Source: Nocardioides sp. 503
GTDB lineage: Bacteria > Actinomycetota > Actinomycetes > Propionibacteriales > Nocardioidaceae
Direction: 5' to 3'
Length of the DNA stretch: 64,000 nucleotides
Assembly (NCBI RefSeq): GCF_004522095.1
Contig: NZ_SPUI01000004.1
Location: forward strand, 434,001-498,000
A program made the position numbers and the translations under genes. Below, piece by piece: positions 33,139 to 42,391 of this stretch. The notes beneath the pieces were generated by a model. That model did no database searches. It was not told the DNA's origin and saw only the letters and a program-made list of their open reading frames with translations. Position 1 is the stretch's first letter. Every line of letters begins with the position of its first letter.

Positions 33139-34431
33139 ATGAGCATCCTGGTCGTGGGGATCTCCCACAACTCCGCCCCCGTCCACCTCCTCGAGCAGGT
33201 GGCGCTGGACGCCGACGGCGTCGTCAAGCTGGTCAGCGACGCCGTGGCCAGCGAGCACGTCACCGAGGCCACCGTCATCTCCACCTGCAACCGGGTCGAG
33301 ATCTACACCGAGGTCGACCGCTTCCACGGCAGCGTCGAGGAGCTCTCCCGCCTGCTCGTGGAGCGCGCCGGCGAGAGCACCGAGGCGATGCTCCCGCACC
33401 TCTACGTCCACTACGACGACGGCGCCGTGTCCCACCTCTTCCAGGTGGCCGCCGGCCTGGACTCCATGGCCGTCGGCGAGGGCCAGATCCTGGGACAGAC
33501 CCGGGAGGCGCTGCGCCTGGGCCAGGAGCTCGGCACCGTCGGCTCGGCCCTCAACGTGCTCTTCCAGCAGGCCTTGCGCGTGGGCAAGCGCTCGCGCGCC
33601 GAGACCGGCATCGACCAGGTGGCCCCCTCGCTCGTCACCGCCGCCCTCGACCGCTCCAGCCAGGTCGTCGGCGACGTCGCCGGCAAGCGGGTGCTGGTCG
33701 TCGGCGCCGGCGCCATGGCCGGGCTCGCGACCGCCACCGTCTCCCGGCTCGAGGCGGGCGAGGTGACCGTGGTCAACCGCACCGTGGCCCGCACCGACCG
33801 GCTCGTCGCCGAGTACGCCGTGCGCGCCGCGCCGATGAGCGACCTGGCCGCCGAGATCGCCCGTGCCGACCTCGTCATCACCTGCACCGGCGCGACCGGT
33901 GTCCTGATCACGCGCGACATGGTGCAGGCCGCCAACCCCGAGGGCCGTCCGCTCTCGGTCATCGACCTCGCGCTCCCGCACGACGTGGAGCCCTCGGTCG
34001 CCGACCTGCCCGGCGTCACGCTCGTCGACCTGGCCGAGCTGGCCGCCGTGCTGCACGAGTCCGACGCCGGGCGCGAGGTCGTCGACGTACGCCGGATCGT
34101 CACCCAGGAGGTCGCCGCCTTCCTGGCCGCGCGCCGCCAGGCCAGCGTCACCCCCACCGTCGTCGCGCTGCGCTCGATGGCCACCTCGGTCGTCGACGCC
34201 GAGATGAGCCGCCTCGTCGGGCGGCTGCCCGACCTCGACGACGCCTCGCGCCTGGAGATCCTCCACACCGTCCGACGCGTCGCCGACAAGCTCCTCCACG
34301 AGCCCACGGTCCGCGTCAAGGAGCTCGCCAACGAGCAGGGCGCGGTCTCCTACGCCGCCGCGCTGGCCGAGCTGTTCGCGCTCGACCCCGAGGCCGTCGA
34401 GGCCGTCACCCGACCGGAGGGCCTCGCATGA
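33139..34431 (+). CDS. hemA: Glutamyl-tRNA reductase HemA
   Basis: HemA reduces glutamyl-tRNA to glutamate-1-semialdehyde, the first step of tetrapyrrole synthesis. The 430-residue enzyme has the catalytic Cys50 in STCNRVEIY, the tRNA-binding GEGQILGQ block, an NADPH Rossmann domain (VLVVGAGAMAGLATATVSRL) and the C-terminal dimerisation helices. It starts 10 nt after rex and overlaps hemC by 4 nt. Confidence 0.97.
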   Translation: MSILVVGISHNSAPVHLLEQVALDADGVVKLVSDAVASEHVTEATVISTCNRVEIYTEVDRFHGSVEELSRLLVERAGESTEAMLPHLYVHYDDGAVSHLFQVAAGLDSMAVGEGQILGQTREALRLGQELGTVGSALNVLFQQALRVGKRSRAETGIDQVAPSLVTAALDRSSQVVGDVAGKRVLVVGAGAMAGLATATVSRLEAGEVTVVNRTVARTDRLVAEYAVRAAPMSDLAAEIARADLVITCTGATGVLITRDMVQAANPEGRPLSVIDLALPHDVEPSVADLPGVTLVDLAELAAVLHESDAGREVVDVRRIVTQEVAAFLAARRQASVTPTVVALRSMATSVVDAEMSRLVGRLPDLDDASRLEILHTVRRVADKLLHEPTVRVKELANEQGAVSYAAALAELFALDPEAVEAVTRPEGLA

Positions 34432-35384
34432 GCGCCGCGCTCCGCATCGGCACCCGCGCCTCCCTGCTGGCCACCACCCAGGCCGGCCACGTCGCCGACC
34501 TGATCCGCACCCACCTGGGCCGCGAGGCCGAGCTCGTCGAGGTCAGCACCGTGGGCGACCGCACCCAGGCCGCCGGCATCCCGCTGGAGACCATGGGCGG
34601 CACCGGCGTCTTCGTCAGCGCCCTGCGCGACGCGCTGCTGGACGGCCGGGTCGACGTGGCCGTCCACTCGCTCAAGGACATCCCGACCTATCCCGCCGAC
34701 GGCATCACCCTGGCCGCCGTACCCGTGCGCGAGGACCCGCGCGACGTCGTAGTCGCCCGCGACGGGCTCACGCTGGGCGAGCTGCCGGTCGGCAGCCGCG
34801 TCGGCACGGGCTCGCCGCGCCGTGTCGCGCAGCTGCACGCGCTCGGCCTCGGTTTGGACGTGGTCGGCGTTCGTGGCAACGTCGACTCCAGGATCGGCAA
34901 GGTCCGCTCGGGTGAGTACGACGCCGTCGTGCTGGCCCGCGCGGGACTCGCCAGGATCGGCCGTCTCGACGAGGCCACCGAGGTGCTCGACCCGTTGCAG
35001 ATGCTCCCCGCCCCCGGGCAGGGTGCGCTCGCGATCGAGTGCCGGTCCGAGGGCGACCTCGCGGACGCGCTCGCAGTGCTGCAGGACCCGACGACGCGCG
35101 CGGCCGTCGACGCCGAGCGTGCCGTGCTCGCCACGCTCGAGGGCGGTTGCTCCGCACCCATCGGAGCACTGGCAGAGGTGGCCGAGGGAGAAGACGGCGA
35201 CGAGATCTGGGTGCGAGCGATCGCACTCTCACTGGACGGGGGCCTGTCGGTTCGGATGTCCGCATCCGGCGCCCCCGCCGACGCGACCAGCGTCGGCACC
35301 CGCCTGGCGAGCGAGATGCTCGCCGACGGAGCAGGTCAACTGAATCAACCGGCAGAACCATCAGCAGAGGTGCAGAACGCATGA
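34428..35384 (+). CDS. hemC: Hydroxymethylbilane synthase HemC
   Basis: HemC joins four porphobilinogens into hydroxymethylbilane. The 318-residue enzyme has RIGTRASLLATTQA, VHSLKDIPT, the phosphate-binding RVGTGSPRRVAQ, RGNVDSRIGK and APGQGALAIE. The dipyrromethane cofactor Cys241 lies in LEGGCSAPIG. The start overlaps hemA and the stop overlaps the next gene (ATGA), so translation is coupled. Confidence 0.97.
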   Translation: MSAALRIGTRASLLATTQAGHVADLIRTHLGREAELVEVSTVGDRTQAAGIPLETMGGTGVFVSALRDALLDGRVDVAVHSLKDIPTYPADGITLAAVPVREDPRDVVVARDGLTLGELPVGSRVGTGSPRRVAQLHALGLGLDVVGVRGNVDSRIGKVRSGEYDAVVLARAGLARIGRLDEATEVLDPLQMLPAPGQGALAIECRSEGDLADALAVLQDPTTRAAVDAERAVLATLEGGCSAPIGALAEVAEGEDGDEIWVRAIALSLDGGLSVRMSASGAPADATSVGTRLASEMLADGAGQLNQPAEPSAEVQNA

Positions 35385-37111
35385 CGCGAGGCAAGACCAC
35401 TGGTACCACCCAGGGCACGACCCTGGGCTCCAAGCCGGCCGCCAGCCGCGGCTGGGTGTCGTTCGTCGGCAGCGGACCGGGCGACCCCGACCTGCTGACG
35501 GTGCGCGCCGTCGACCTGATCAAGCAGGCCGAGGTGATCGTCACGGAGTCCCCGGAGCACGCCCCGCTGGTCCGCACGCTGCTGGGCCTGCCCGAGCCGG
35601 TCGAGGACGAGACGGGCGAGGCCGGCGATGCCGGACCCACCGCGGGGCCGACCCCCGTCGTCGGGCCCGAGCTGGTCGACGGCGGCTTCGGTGAGGACGG
35701 TCAGCCGCTCACCCACGCCGCCCGCGCGAAGGTCGTCGTGCGCTACGCCAAGAAGGGCTTCCGCGTGGTGCGGCTGCTCTCGGGCGACCCCTTCCTCTAC
35801 GCCTCCGGCCCCGAGGAGGCCCAGGCCGTCGCCAAGGCGGGCCTCGGCTTCGAGGTCGTGCCCGGCGTCTCCTCGGTGAGCTCGGTCCCGGCCTACGCCG
35901 GCATCCCGCTGACCACCAAGGACCACCGCGAGATCTCGGTCATCACCTGCGGCGACAAGATCGACTGGTCGGCCCACGCGGGCGACCGCACGCTGGTGCT
36001 GCTCTCGGCCGTCGGCCAGATCGGCGACATCGCCAAGGCGCTCATGCTCGCCGGCCGCTCGCCGCAGACCCCGGTCGCGATGACCCGGGTGGGCACGACG
36101 ACCGGCCAGGAGACCGTCACCTCGACGCTCGAGCACATCGCCGCCGACGCCCGCGCCGCGCGGATGACGCCCCCGGCGATCACCGTCGTCGGCAAGGTCG
36201 TCGACCTGCGCGAGACGCTGTCGTGGTTCGAGAGCAAGCCGCTCTTCGGCTGGCGCGTGCTGGTGCCCCGCACCAAGGAGCAGGCCGGCACGCTGTCGTC
36301 GCGGGTCCGCGGCTACGGCGCCGTGCCCGAGGAGGTCCCGACCATCTCGGTCGAGCCGCCGCGCAACCCGCTCCAGATGGACAAGGCCGTGCGCGGCCTG
36401 GTCGAGGGCCGCTACGAGTGGATCGCCTTCACCTCCGTCAACGCCGTCAAGGCGGTCCGCGAGAAGTTCGAGGAGTACGGCCTCGACGCGCGCGCCTTCT
36501 CCGGCCTGAAGATCGCGGCCGTGGGCGACAAGACCGCCCAGGCCATCGCCGCCTGGGGCCTGCGCGCCGACCTGCTGCCCTCGGGCGAGCAGTCGGCGGC
36601 CGGCCTGCTGGCCGACTGGCCCGAGTACGACGACGTGCTGGACCCCATCAACCGGGTGTTCCTGCCGCGCGCCGACATCGCGACCGAGAACCTCGTCGCC
36701 GGCCTGGTCGACCTCGGCTGGGAGTGCGACGACGTCACGGCCTACCGCACCGTGCGCGCCACGCCGCCGCCGGCGCCGACGCGCGACGCGATCAAGACCG
36801 GCAAGTTCGACGCGGTCGTCTTCACCTCGTCCTCGACGGTGCGCAACCTGGTCGGCATCGCCGGCAAGCCGCACCCCTCCACGATCATCGCCGTCATCGG
36901 TCCCGCGACCGCCAAGACGGCCGAGGAGCACGGCCTGCGCGTCGACGTCCTGTCGCCCAAGCCGGACGTCGAGGCCCTGGTCGACGCGCTCGCCGACTTC
37001 GGCGCCGCTCGCCGCCTGGCCATGATCGAGGCCGGTGACCCCGTCACGAAGCCCTCGTCGCGCAAGCCGTCCGCACGGCGCCGGACCCGCGAAGCGGGTA
37101 CGGCGCCCTAG
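35381..37111 (+). CDS. hemD: Fused uroporphyrinogen-III methyltransferase-like (CobA) and synthase (HemD)
   Basis: The 576-residue protein has a tetrapyrrole-methylase fold at about residues 25-285 ([56 protein letters not shown]). After the junction [21 protein letters not shown] comes a HemD domain at about 290-555 ([49 protein letters not shown]). HemD cyclises hydroxymethylbilane. The methylase half lacks the GGDPF-x-F-GRGGEE form of active SUMT enzymes, so its activity is doubtful. A basic tail ends the protein. Confidence 0.93.
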   Translation: MTRGKTTGTTQGTTLGSKPAASRGWVSFVGSGPGDPDLLTVRAVDLIKQAEVIVTESPEHAPLVRTLLGLPEPVEDETGEAGDAGPTAGPTPVVGPELVDGGFGEDGQPLTHAARAKVVVRYAKKGFRVVRLLSGDPFLYASGPEEAQAVAKAGLGFEVVPGVSSVSSVPAYAGIPLTTKDHREISVITCGDKIDWSAHAGDRTLVLLSAVGQIGDIAKALMLAGRSPQTPVAMTRVGTTTGQETVTSTLEHIAADARAARMTPPAITVVGKVVDLRETLSWFESKPLFGWRVLVPRTKEQAGTLSSRVRGYGAVPEEVPTISVEPPRNPLQMDKAVRGLVEGRYEWIAFTSVNAVKAVREKFEEYGLDARAFSGLKIAAVGDKTAQAIAAWGLRADLLPSGEQSAAGLLADWPEYDDVLDPINRVFLPRADIATENLVAGLVDLGWECDDVTAYRTVRATPPPAPTRDAIKTGKFDAVVFTSSSTVRNLVGIAGKPHPSTIIAVIGPATAKTAEEHGLRVDVLSPKPDVEALVDALADFGAARRLAMIEAGDPVTKPSSRKPSARRRTREAGTAP

Positions 37112-37116
37112 CGCGG

Positions 37117-37170
37117 AGGTCGAGCGGGCCCGTCGGAACGAACCGGCAACGGCCCTGTCGAGACCCGGTG
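37117..37170. repeat. Dispersed intergenic repeat, partial copy C
   Basis: GAGGTCGAGCGGGCC at one end and CTGTCGAGACCCGGTGAG at the other match copy B at 29689 in orientation, with a different middle. It fills most of the hemD-hemB gap. Confidence 0.5.
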
Positions 37171-37208
37171 AGACGAACGCAGACGGCAGGAACGGAAGGC
37201 GAGGAGCG

Positions 37209-38195
37209 ATGACCGAGCACGTGGAGGCCCCGGTCGTCCGGCCGCGCCGGCTGCGGACGACGGCGGCGCTGCGCCGGATGGTCGCCGAGACCGAGGTGCG
37301 CCCGCGCCAGCTGGTCCTGCCGATGTTCGTGCGCGAGGACATCGACGAGCCCCAGCCGATCTCGTCGATGCCCGGCGTCGTCCAGCACACCCGCTCGACG
37401 CTCAAGGCCGCGGTCGCCGAGGCGGCCGAGCTCGGCATCGGCGGGGTCATGCTCTTCGGGGTGCCGGCCACCAAGGACGCCACCGGGTCCGGCGCGCTCG
37501 ACCCCGACGGCATCCTCAACGTCGCGATCACGGACGCGGTCTCCGAGGTCGGCGACGCGCTCACGGTCATGAGCGACCTGTGCCTCGACGAGTTCACCGA
37601 CCACGGCCACTGCGGTCTGCTCACGGCCGACGGTCGCGTCGACAACGACGCCACCCTGGCGGCGTACGCCGAGATGGGCCGCGCCCACGCCGCCGCCGGC
37701 GTCCACATGGTCGGGCCCAGCGGGATGATGGACGGCCAGGTCGGCGTCGTCCGGTCGGCGCTCGACGACGCGGGCCACACCGACGTCGCGATCCTGGCCT
37801 ACTCCGCCAAGTACGCCTCGGCGTTCTACGGTCCGTTCCGCGAGGCCGTCGGCTCGTCGCTGCAGGGCGACCGACGCACCTACCAGCAGGACTCCGCCAA
37901 CGCGCTGGAGGGCGTGCGGGAGGTGCTCCTCGACATCGAGCAGGGCGCGGACATCGTGATGGTCAAGCCCGCGCTGGCCTACCTCGACGTGATCCGCCAG
38001 GTCCGCGACGCCGTCGACGTGCCGGTCGCCGCCTACAACATCTCCGGCGAGTACTCCATGGTCGAGGCCGCCGCCGCGCACGGCTGGATCGACCGCGAGG
38101 CGGCGATCCTGGAGACCCTCGGCTCCATCCACCGCGCCGGCGCCGACGTGATCCTCACCTACTGGGCCGCCGAGGCCGCGCGCCTCCTGCGCTAG
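37209..38195 (+). CDS. hemB: Delta-aminolevulinic acid dehydratase (porphobilinogen synthase) HemB
   Basis: HemB condenses two 5-aminolevulinates to porphobilinogen. The 328-residue enzyme has both Schiff-base lysines: [19 protein letters not shown] and [14 protein letters not shown]. The metal-site segment reads [14 protein letters not shown]: the first and third Cys of the zinc type are kept, but the middle position is Asp. GGAGCG precedes the ATG at the end of a 97-nt gap after hemD. The stop overlaps that of the convergent cyclo-ligase gene. Confidence 0.96.
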   Translation: MTEHVEAPVVRPRRLRTTAALRRMVAETEVRPRQLVLPMFVREDIDEPQPISSMPGVVQHTRSTLKAAVAEAAELGIGGVMLFGVPATKDATGSGALDPDGILNVAITDAVSEVGDALTVMSDLCLDEFTDHGHCGLLTADGRVDNDATLAAYAEMGRAHAAAGVHMVGPSGMMDGQVGVVRSALDDAGHTDVAILAYSAKYASAFYGPFREAVGSSLQGDRRTYQQDSANALEGVREVLLDIEQGADIVMVKPALAYLDVIRQVRDAVDVPVAAYNISGEYSMVEAAAAHGWIDREAAILETLGSIHRAGADVILTYWAAEAARLLR

Positions 38196-38797
38196 AAGCG
38201 GACGAGCGTCGACGGCGTGACCGCGGCCGTGACCGCTCGGTCGTGCGGCTCGGCAGGGACGTCGCGGTCGAGCTCGCCGTCGTGGAGCAGCACGCAGGTG
38301 AAGGTGCCGACCGGCACCCGCGCCAGCGCCCGGTCGTAGGAGCCGCCGCCGCGGCCCAGGCGCAGACCCCTGCCGGACACCGCCAGCCCGGGCACCAGCA
38401 CGACGTCGGGGGTGGCGACCGCCTCCACGCCGAGACGCGGCCCGGCGGGCTCCAGCAGTCCGTAGCGAGCGCGGACGAGCCCGTCGTCGCCGGTGTGGAC
38501 CGCCCAGTCGAGGTCGCCGTCGGGCAGCAGCACCGGCAGCAGCACCCGCGTGCCGGCCTCGTGCAGCGCGGCGAGCAGCGGCCCCGTGCCGGGCTCGCTC
38601 CCGACGCCGACGTACGCCGCCACGCCGGCCGCGCGGCGTACCTCCTCGGTGGCCATCAGCCGCGCCGCGACGGCCCGGGCCGAGCGCCCGATCTCGGCCG
38701 GGGAGAGGCGGTGGCGTGCGGTCGTGACCTGGTCGCGCAGGGCCACCTTGGCGAGCCCCGTCCCCAGGGGTTGCGGGCTCGGTTGTGGGGTCTGCAC
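38192..38797 (-). CDS. 5-formyltetrahydrofolate cyclo-ligase
   Basis: The enzyme converts 5-formyl-THF to 5,10-methenyl-THF with ATP. The 201-residue protein has [17 protein letters not shown] at the N-terminus, the central [14 protein letters not shown] and the nucleotide-binding signature [14 protein letters not shown] near residue 147. It is convergent with hemB (4-nt overlap) and divergent from the UDP-glucose pyrophosphorylase gene, 23 nt away. The same neighbours are found in Mycobacterium tuberculosis around Rv0992c-Rv0993. Confidence 0.93.
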   Translation of the reverse strand: MQTPQPSPQPLGTGLAKVALRDQVTTARHRLSPAEIGRSARAVAARLMATEEVRRAAGVAAYVGVGSEPGTGPLLAALHEAGTRVLLPVLLPDGDLDWAVHTGDDGLVRARYGLLEPAGPRLGVEAVATPDVVLVPGLAVSGRGLRLGRGGGSYDRALARVPVGTFTCVLLHDGELDRDVPAEPHDRAVTAAVTPSTLVRF

Positions 38798-38807
38798 GGG
38801 ACAAGCC

Positions 38808-38813
38808 TACGAT
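38808..38813 (+). promoter_or_regulatory. -10 hexamer, leaderless start of the UGPase gene
   Basis: TACGAT is followed by 7 nt and the ATG at 38821, without a Shine-Dalgarno sequence. It lies only 11 nt from the divergent cyclo-ligase start. Confidence 0.45.
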
Positions 38814-38820
38814 CGGTGGT

Positions 38821-40209
38821 ATGGGTAGCACTGGCTTGAACAAGGCGCGGGCCAAGATGGTCGAGGCCGGCGTCGACGAGGTGGCGATCGAGACCTTCGC
38901 CCACTACTTCCGGCTCCTCGAGCACGGCGAGACGGGGATGATCCCCGAGTCGTCGATCGACCCGGTGGACATGCCGTCGCTCGACGACGTCGAGGTCGAC
39001 GACGAGGCCGCGGCCCAGGCCGTGCGCCACACCGCGGTCATCAAGCTCAACGGCGGGCTCGGCACGTCGATGGGCATGGACCGCGCCAAGTCGCTGCTGT
39101 GCGTGCGCCGCGGGCTGTCGTTCCTCGACATCATCGCCCGGCAGGTGCTGCACCTGCGCGAGCAGCACGGCGCCACCCTGCCGCTGATCTTCATGAACTC
39201 CTTCCGCACCTCGGCCGACACCATGGCCGCCCTCGGGCGCTACGAGGACCTGCCGGTCGAGGGGCTGCCGCTGGAGTTCCTGCAGAACAAGGAGCCCAAG
39301 CTGCTCGAGAAGGACCTCGCTCCGGTGTCCTACCCCAAGGACCCCGACCTCGAGTGGTGTCCGCCGGGCCACGGCGACGTCTACACCGCCCTGCGTGGCA
39401 CCGGCCTGCTCGACCAGCTGCTGGCCCAGGGCTTCAAGTACGTCTTCATCTCCAACTCCGACAACCTCGGCGCCGTGCCCGACGCGCGCGTGGCCGGATG
39501 GTTCGCCGGCAGCGGTGCGCCGTTCGCGATCGAGGCCGTGCGCCGTACCCCCTCGGACCGCAAGGGCGGCCACTTCGCGCGCCGCAAGCAGGACGGCCGC
39601 CTGGTGCTGCGCGAGACCGCGCAGACCCCCGCCGAGGACGCCGAGGCCCTCGCCGACCTGGACCGCCACCGCTTCTGCTCGACCAACAACCTCTGGGTCG
39701 ACCTGGCGGCCCTCAAGCAGGCGCTCGACGTCCGTCAGGGCATCCTCGGGCTGCCGCTGATCCGCAACGTCAAGAACGTCGACCCCGGCGACCCCTCGAC
39801 CCCGAAGGTGATCCAGGTCGAGACCGCCATGGGCGCCGCGATCGAGGTCTTCGAGGGCTCGCAGCTGATCGAGGTCGGGCGCGACCGCTTCGTGCCCGTC
39901 AAGACGACCAACGACCTGCTGGTGCTGCGCTCCGACGTCTACGACATCGGCGGGGACTTCGTGCTCGACCAGGTGGCCGACGAGCTGCCGTTCGTGGACC
40001 TCGACGGCTCCTTCTACAAGCTGGTGCGCGAGTTCGACAAGCGCTTCCCCGAAGGCGCCCCGTCCATGCGCCAGGCGTCCTCGCTCAAGGTCGAGGGCGA
40101 CTGGACCTTCGGCCGCGGCGTACGGGTCGTGGGCGACGTGGAGCTCGAGGCCACCAAGGCCGAGCGCGTCGCCCCCGACACGGTCCTGAGCGGCCCGGCG
40201 GATGCCTGA
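38821..40209 (+). CDS. UTP-glucose-1-phosphate uridylyltransferase (eukaryote-like UDPGP family)
   Basis: The enzyme makes UDP-glucose from UTP and glucose-1-phosphate for glycan synthesis. The 462-residue protein carries the UDPGP signature KLNGGLGTSMGMDRAKSLL (nucleotide loop, about residue 74), FMNSFRT, WCPPGHGDVYTAL, FISNSDNLGA and VPVKTTNDLL. It is not the shorter bacterial GalU type. The product gene order, cyclo-ligase/UGPase/MoeA-like/RimJ-like/SepX-like, matches other actinobacteria. The stop overlaps the following gene by 8 nt. Confidence 0.93.
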   Translation: MGSTGLNKARAKMVEAGVDEVAIETFAHYFRLLEHGETGMIPESSIDPVDMPSLDDVEVDDEAAAQAVRHTAVIKLNGGLGTSMGMDRAKSLLCVRRGLSFLDIIARQVLHLREQHGATLPLIFMNSFRTSADTMAALGRYEDLPVEGLPLEFLQNKEPKLLEKDLAPVSYPKDPDLEWCPPGHGDVYTALRGTGLLDQLLAQGFKYVFISNSDNLGAVPDARVAGWFAGSGAPFAIEAVRRTPSDRKGGHFARRKQDGRLVLRETAQTPAEDAEALADLDRHRFCSTNNLWVDLAALKQALDVRQGILGLPLIRNVKNVDPGDPSTPKVIQVETAMGAAIEVFEGSQLIEVGRDRFVPVKTTNDLLVLRSDVYDIGGDFVLDQVADELPFVDLDGSFYKLVREFDKRFPEGAPSMRQASSLKVEGDWTFGRGVRVVGDVELEATKAERVAPDTVLSGPADA

Positions 40210-41446
40210 CGGACTCGTCTCCGTCGACGAGTTCCTCGCGCGGGTCCTGGCCGACCTCCGACCCGCCGACCCGGTGGCGGTGCCGCTCCTCGACGCCCTC
40301 GGGCTGGTCTGCGCCGAGGACGTCACCGCGCCCCTGTCGCTGCCGCGCTTCGACAACTCCGCCATGGACGGCTACGCCGTGCGCCTCGCCGACGTGCTCG
40401 GCGCGAGCGAGGACGGCCCGGTCGTGCTGCCCGTGGTCGGCCAGATCGGCGCCGGCCAGGCCGGGCCCAGCAGCATCGCTCCGGGCCAGGTCGCCAAGAT
40501 CATGACCGGCGCGCCGGTGCCCGACGGCGCCGACGCCGTCGTGCCCTACGAGTGGACCGACCGCGGCGCCGACACGGTGCACATCACCCGGGCGCCGTCC
40601 GAGCGCCAGCACATCCGCCCCGCCGGCGGGGACGTCACCGAGGGTGACCACCTGATCGCCGCCGGCACCCGGCTGGGGCCGCGCCACCTCGGCCTGCTCG
40701 CGTCGGTCGGGCGTCCGCACGTGTCGGTGCACCCGCGCCCGCGCGTGCTCATCCTCTCGACCGGCTCCGAGCTGCGCGACCCGGGCGGGCCGCTCGGCGC
40801 CGACTCGATCTACGACGGCAACTCCTACCTGCTGGCCGCCTCCGCACGCCGCTTCGGCGCCACCGACGTCCGCATCGGGATCGTGCCCGACGACCAGGAC
40901 GCGTTCCTCGCGCTGCTGCACGACCGCCTCGACGAGGCCGACGTCGTGGTGACCAGCGGCGGGGTGTCGCAGGGGGACTTCGACATCGTCAAGGCCGCGC
41001 TGCGCACGCTCGGCACCGTGTGGTTCGGCGGCGTCGCGATGCAGCCGGGCAAGCCGCAGGGCTTCGGCGTCGTGGGGGAGCGGCGGGTGCCGATCTTCAC
41101 CCTCCCGGGCAACCCGGTGTCGTCCTACATCTCCTTCGAGCTGTTCGTCCGCCCCGCGCTGCGCACGCTGATGGGCCTCACGCCCGCCGCCGAGCCGACG
41201 ACGACCGCGACCCTCGAGGGTTCGGTGTCCTCGCTGTCGGGCAAGCGGCAGTTCCTGCGCGGGCGCTTCTCCCGAGACGCCGACGGCCCGACCGTGACGG
41301 TGCGCCCGATCGGGGGCACCGGCTCGCACCTCGTGGGCGACCTCGCCGCGTCCAACGCGCTCATCGTCGTGCCCGAGGAGCTCACCGCGCTCGAGCCGGG
41401 CGCCCAGGTGCAGGTCGTCCTGCTGGATCGAGGTACGCATGAGTGA
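40202..41446 (+). CDS. Molybdopterin molybdotransferase MoeA / gephyrin-like divisome protein Glp
   Basis: MoeA inserts molybdenum into molybdopterin; in Corynebacterium a paralogue, Glp, instead works in cell division with the membrane receptor GlpR. The 414-residue protein has MoeA blocks DNSAMDGYAV, MTGAPVPDGADAVVPYE, VLILSTGSEL, TSGGVSQGDFD, MQPGKPQGFG and LPGNPVSSYISFELF. Both roles fit here: it is followed at once by moaC and moaB (cofactor genes), yet a SepX/GlpR-like gene lies four genes on. Overlaps on both sides (8 nt each) show tight coupling. Confidence 0.9.
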   Translation: MPDGLVSVDEFLARVLADLRPADPVAVPLLDALGLVCAEDVTAPLSLPRFDNSAMDGYAVRLADVLGASEDGPVVLPVVGQIGAGQAGPSSIAPGQVAKIMTGAPVPDGADAVVPYEWTDRGADTVHITRAPSERQHIRPAGGDVTEGDHLIAAGTRLGPRHLGLLASVGRPHVSVHPRPRVLILSTGSELRDPGGPLGADSIYDGNSYLLAASARRFGATDVRIGIVPDDQDAFLALLHDRLDEADVVVTSGGVSQGDFDIVKAALRTLGTVWFGGVAMQPGKPQGFGVVGERRVPIFTLPGNPVSSYISFELFVRPALRTLMGLTPAAEPTTTATLEGSVSSLSGKRQFLRGRFSRDADGPTVTVRPIGGTGSHLVGDLAASNALIVVPEELTALEPGAQVQVVLLDRGTHE

Positions 41447-41915
41447 GACCCCCCGGCTGACCCACGTCGACGAGACCGGCGCGGCCCACATGGTCGACGT
41501 CTCCGCCAAGGACGTCACCGCCCGCGAGGCCACCGCGTCCGGGCGGGTGCTCGTCTCCGCCGAGGTCGTCGCGCTGCTGCGCGGCGAGGGGATGCCCAAG
41601 GGCGACACCCTCGCCGTGGCTCGGCTGGCCGGGATCATGGGCGCCAAGCAGACGCCCGCCCTGATCCCGCTGTGCCACCCGCTCGCGCTCTCCGCGGTCT
41701 CGGTCGACCTCGTGGTCACCGACACCTCCGTCGACATCTCCGCCACGGTGCGCACCACCGACCGCACGGGCGTGGAGATGGAGGCGCTGACCGCGGTCTC
41801 GGTCGCCGCGCTCACCGTCATCGACATGGTCAAGGCCGTCGACAAGGCCGCCGTCATCACCGACGTGCGGGTCGAGGCCAAGTCCGGCGGGCGCTCGGGG
41901 GAGTGGACGCGATGA
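41439..41915 (+). CDS. moaC: Cyclic pyranopterin monophosphate synthase MoaC
   Basis: MoaC completes cyclic pyranopterin formation in molybdenum-cofactor synthesis. The 158-residue protein has LTHVDETGAAHMVDVSAKDVTAREA, PLCHPLALSAVSVDL and the conserved GVEMEALTAVSVAALTVIDM with KSGG near the C-terminus. It starts inside the end of the MoeA-like gene and overlaps moaB by 4 nt. MoaA is not in the window. Confidence 0.96.
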   Translation: MSETPRLTHVDETGAAHMVDVSAKDVTAREATASGRVLVSAEVVALLRGEGMPKGDTLAVARLAGIMGAKQTPALIPLCHPLALSAVSVDLVVTDTSVDISATVRTTDRTGVEMEALTAVSVAALTVIDMVKAVDKAAVITDVRVEAKSGGRSGEWTR

Positions 41916-42391
41916 GCGCCCTGGCCGGCGCCGTGGTCGTGGCGTCCAACCGCGCCGCCGCCGGGGTCTACGAGGACGCCACCGGCCCGCTGATCGTCTC
42001 GTTCCTCGAGGAGCTCGGCTTCGCCGTCGGGGCGCCTGCGGTCGTGCCCGACGGCGACCCTGTGGGTGCGGCCATCGCGGCCGCGGTCGCCGCCGGCGCG
42101 CGTGTGGTGCTCACCACCGGCGGCACCGGCCTGACCCCGACCGACCGCACCCCCGAGGCCACCCGTGCGCTGCTGGACCGTGAGGTGCCCGGCATCGCCG
42201 AGGCCATCCGGTCGGCCGGCGTGGCCGCCGGTGTGCCGACCGCCGTACTCTCTCGCGGGGTGGCGGGGGTCGTGGGCGCGGCGCTCGTCGTCAACCTGCC
42301 GGGCTCGCGCGGCGGCGTCAAGGACGGGCTCGAGGTGCTGCGGCCGATCCTGGTGCACGCGGTCGAGCAGGTCGTGGGCAGTGACCACTAG
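41912..42391 (+). CDS. MogA/MoaB family molybdenum cofactor protein
   Basis: This 159-residue member of the MPT-binding family adenylylates molybdopterin or a related step. It shows VVVASNRAAAGVYEDATGPLI, the VVLTTGGTGLTPTDRTPEAT motif and LPGSRGGVKDGLEVL. A start at the ATGA overlap with moaC is clear. Its end overlaps the acetyltransferase gene by 11 nt. Confidence 0.93.
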   Translation: MSALAGAVVVASNRAAAGVYEDATGPLIVSFLEELGFAVGAPAVVPDGDPVGAAIAAAVAAGARVVLTTGGTGLTPTDRTPEATRALLDREVPGIAEAIRSAGVAAGVPTAVLSRGVAGVVGAALVVNLPGSRGGVKDGLEVLRPILVHAVEQVVGSDH

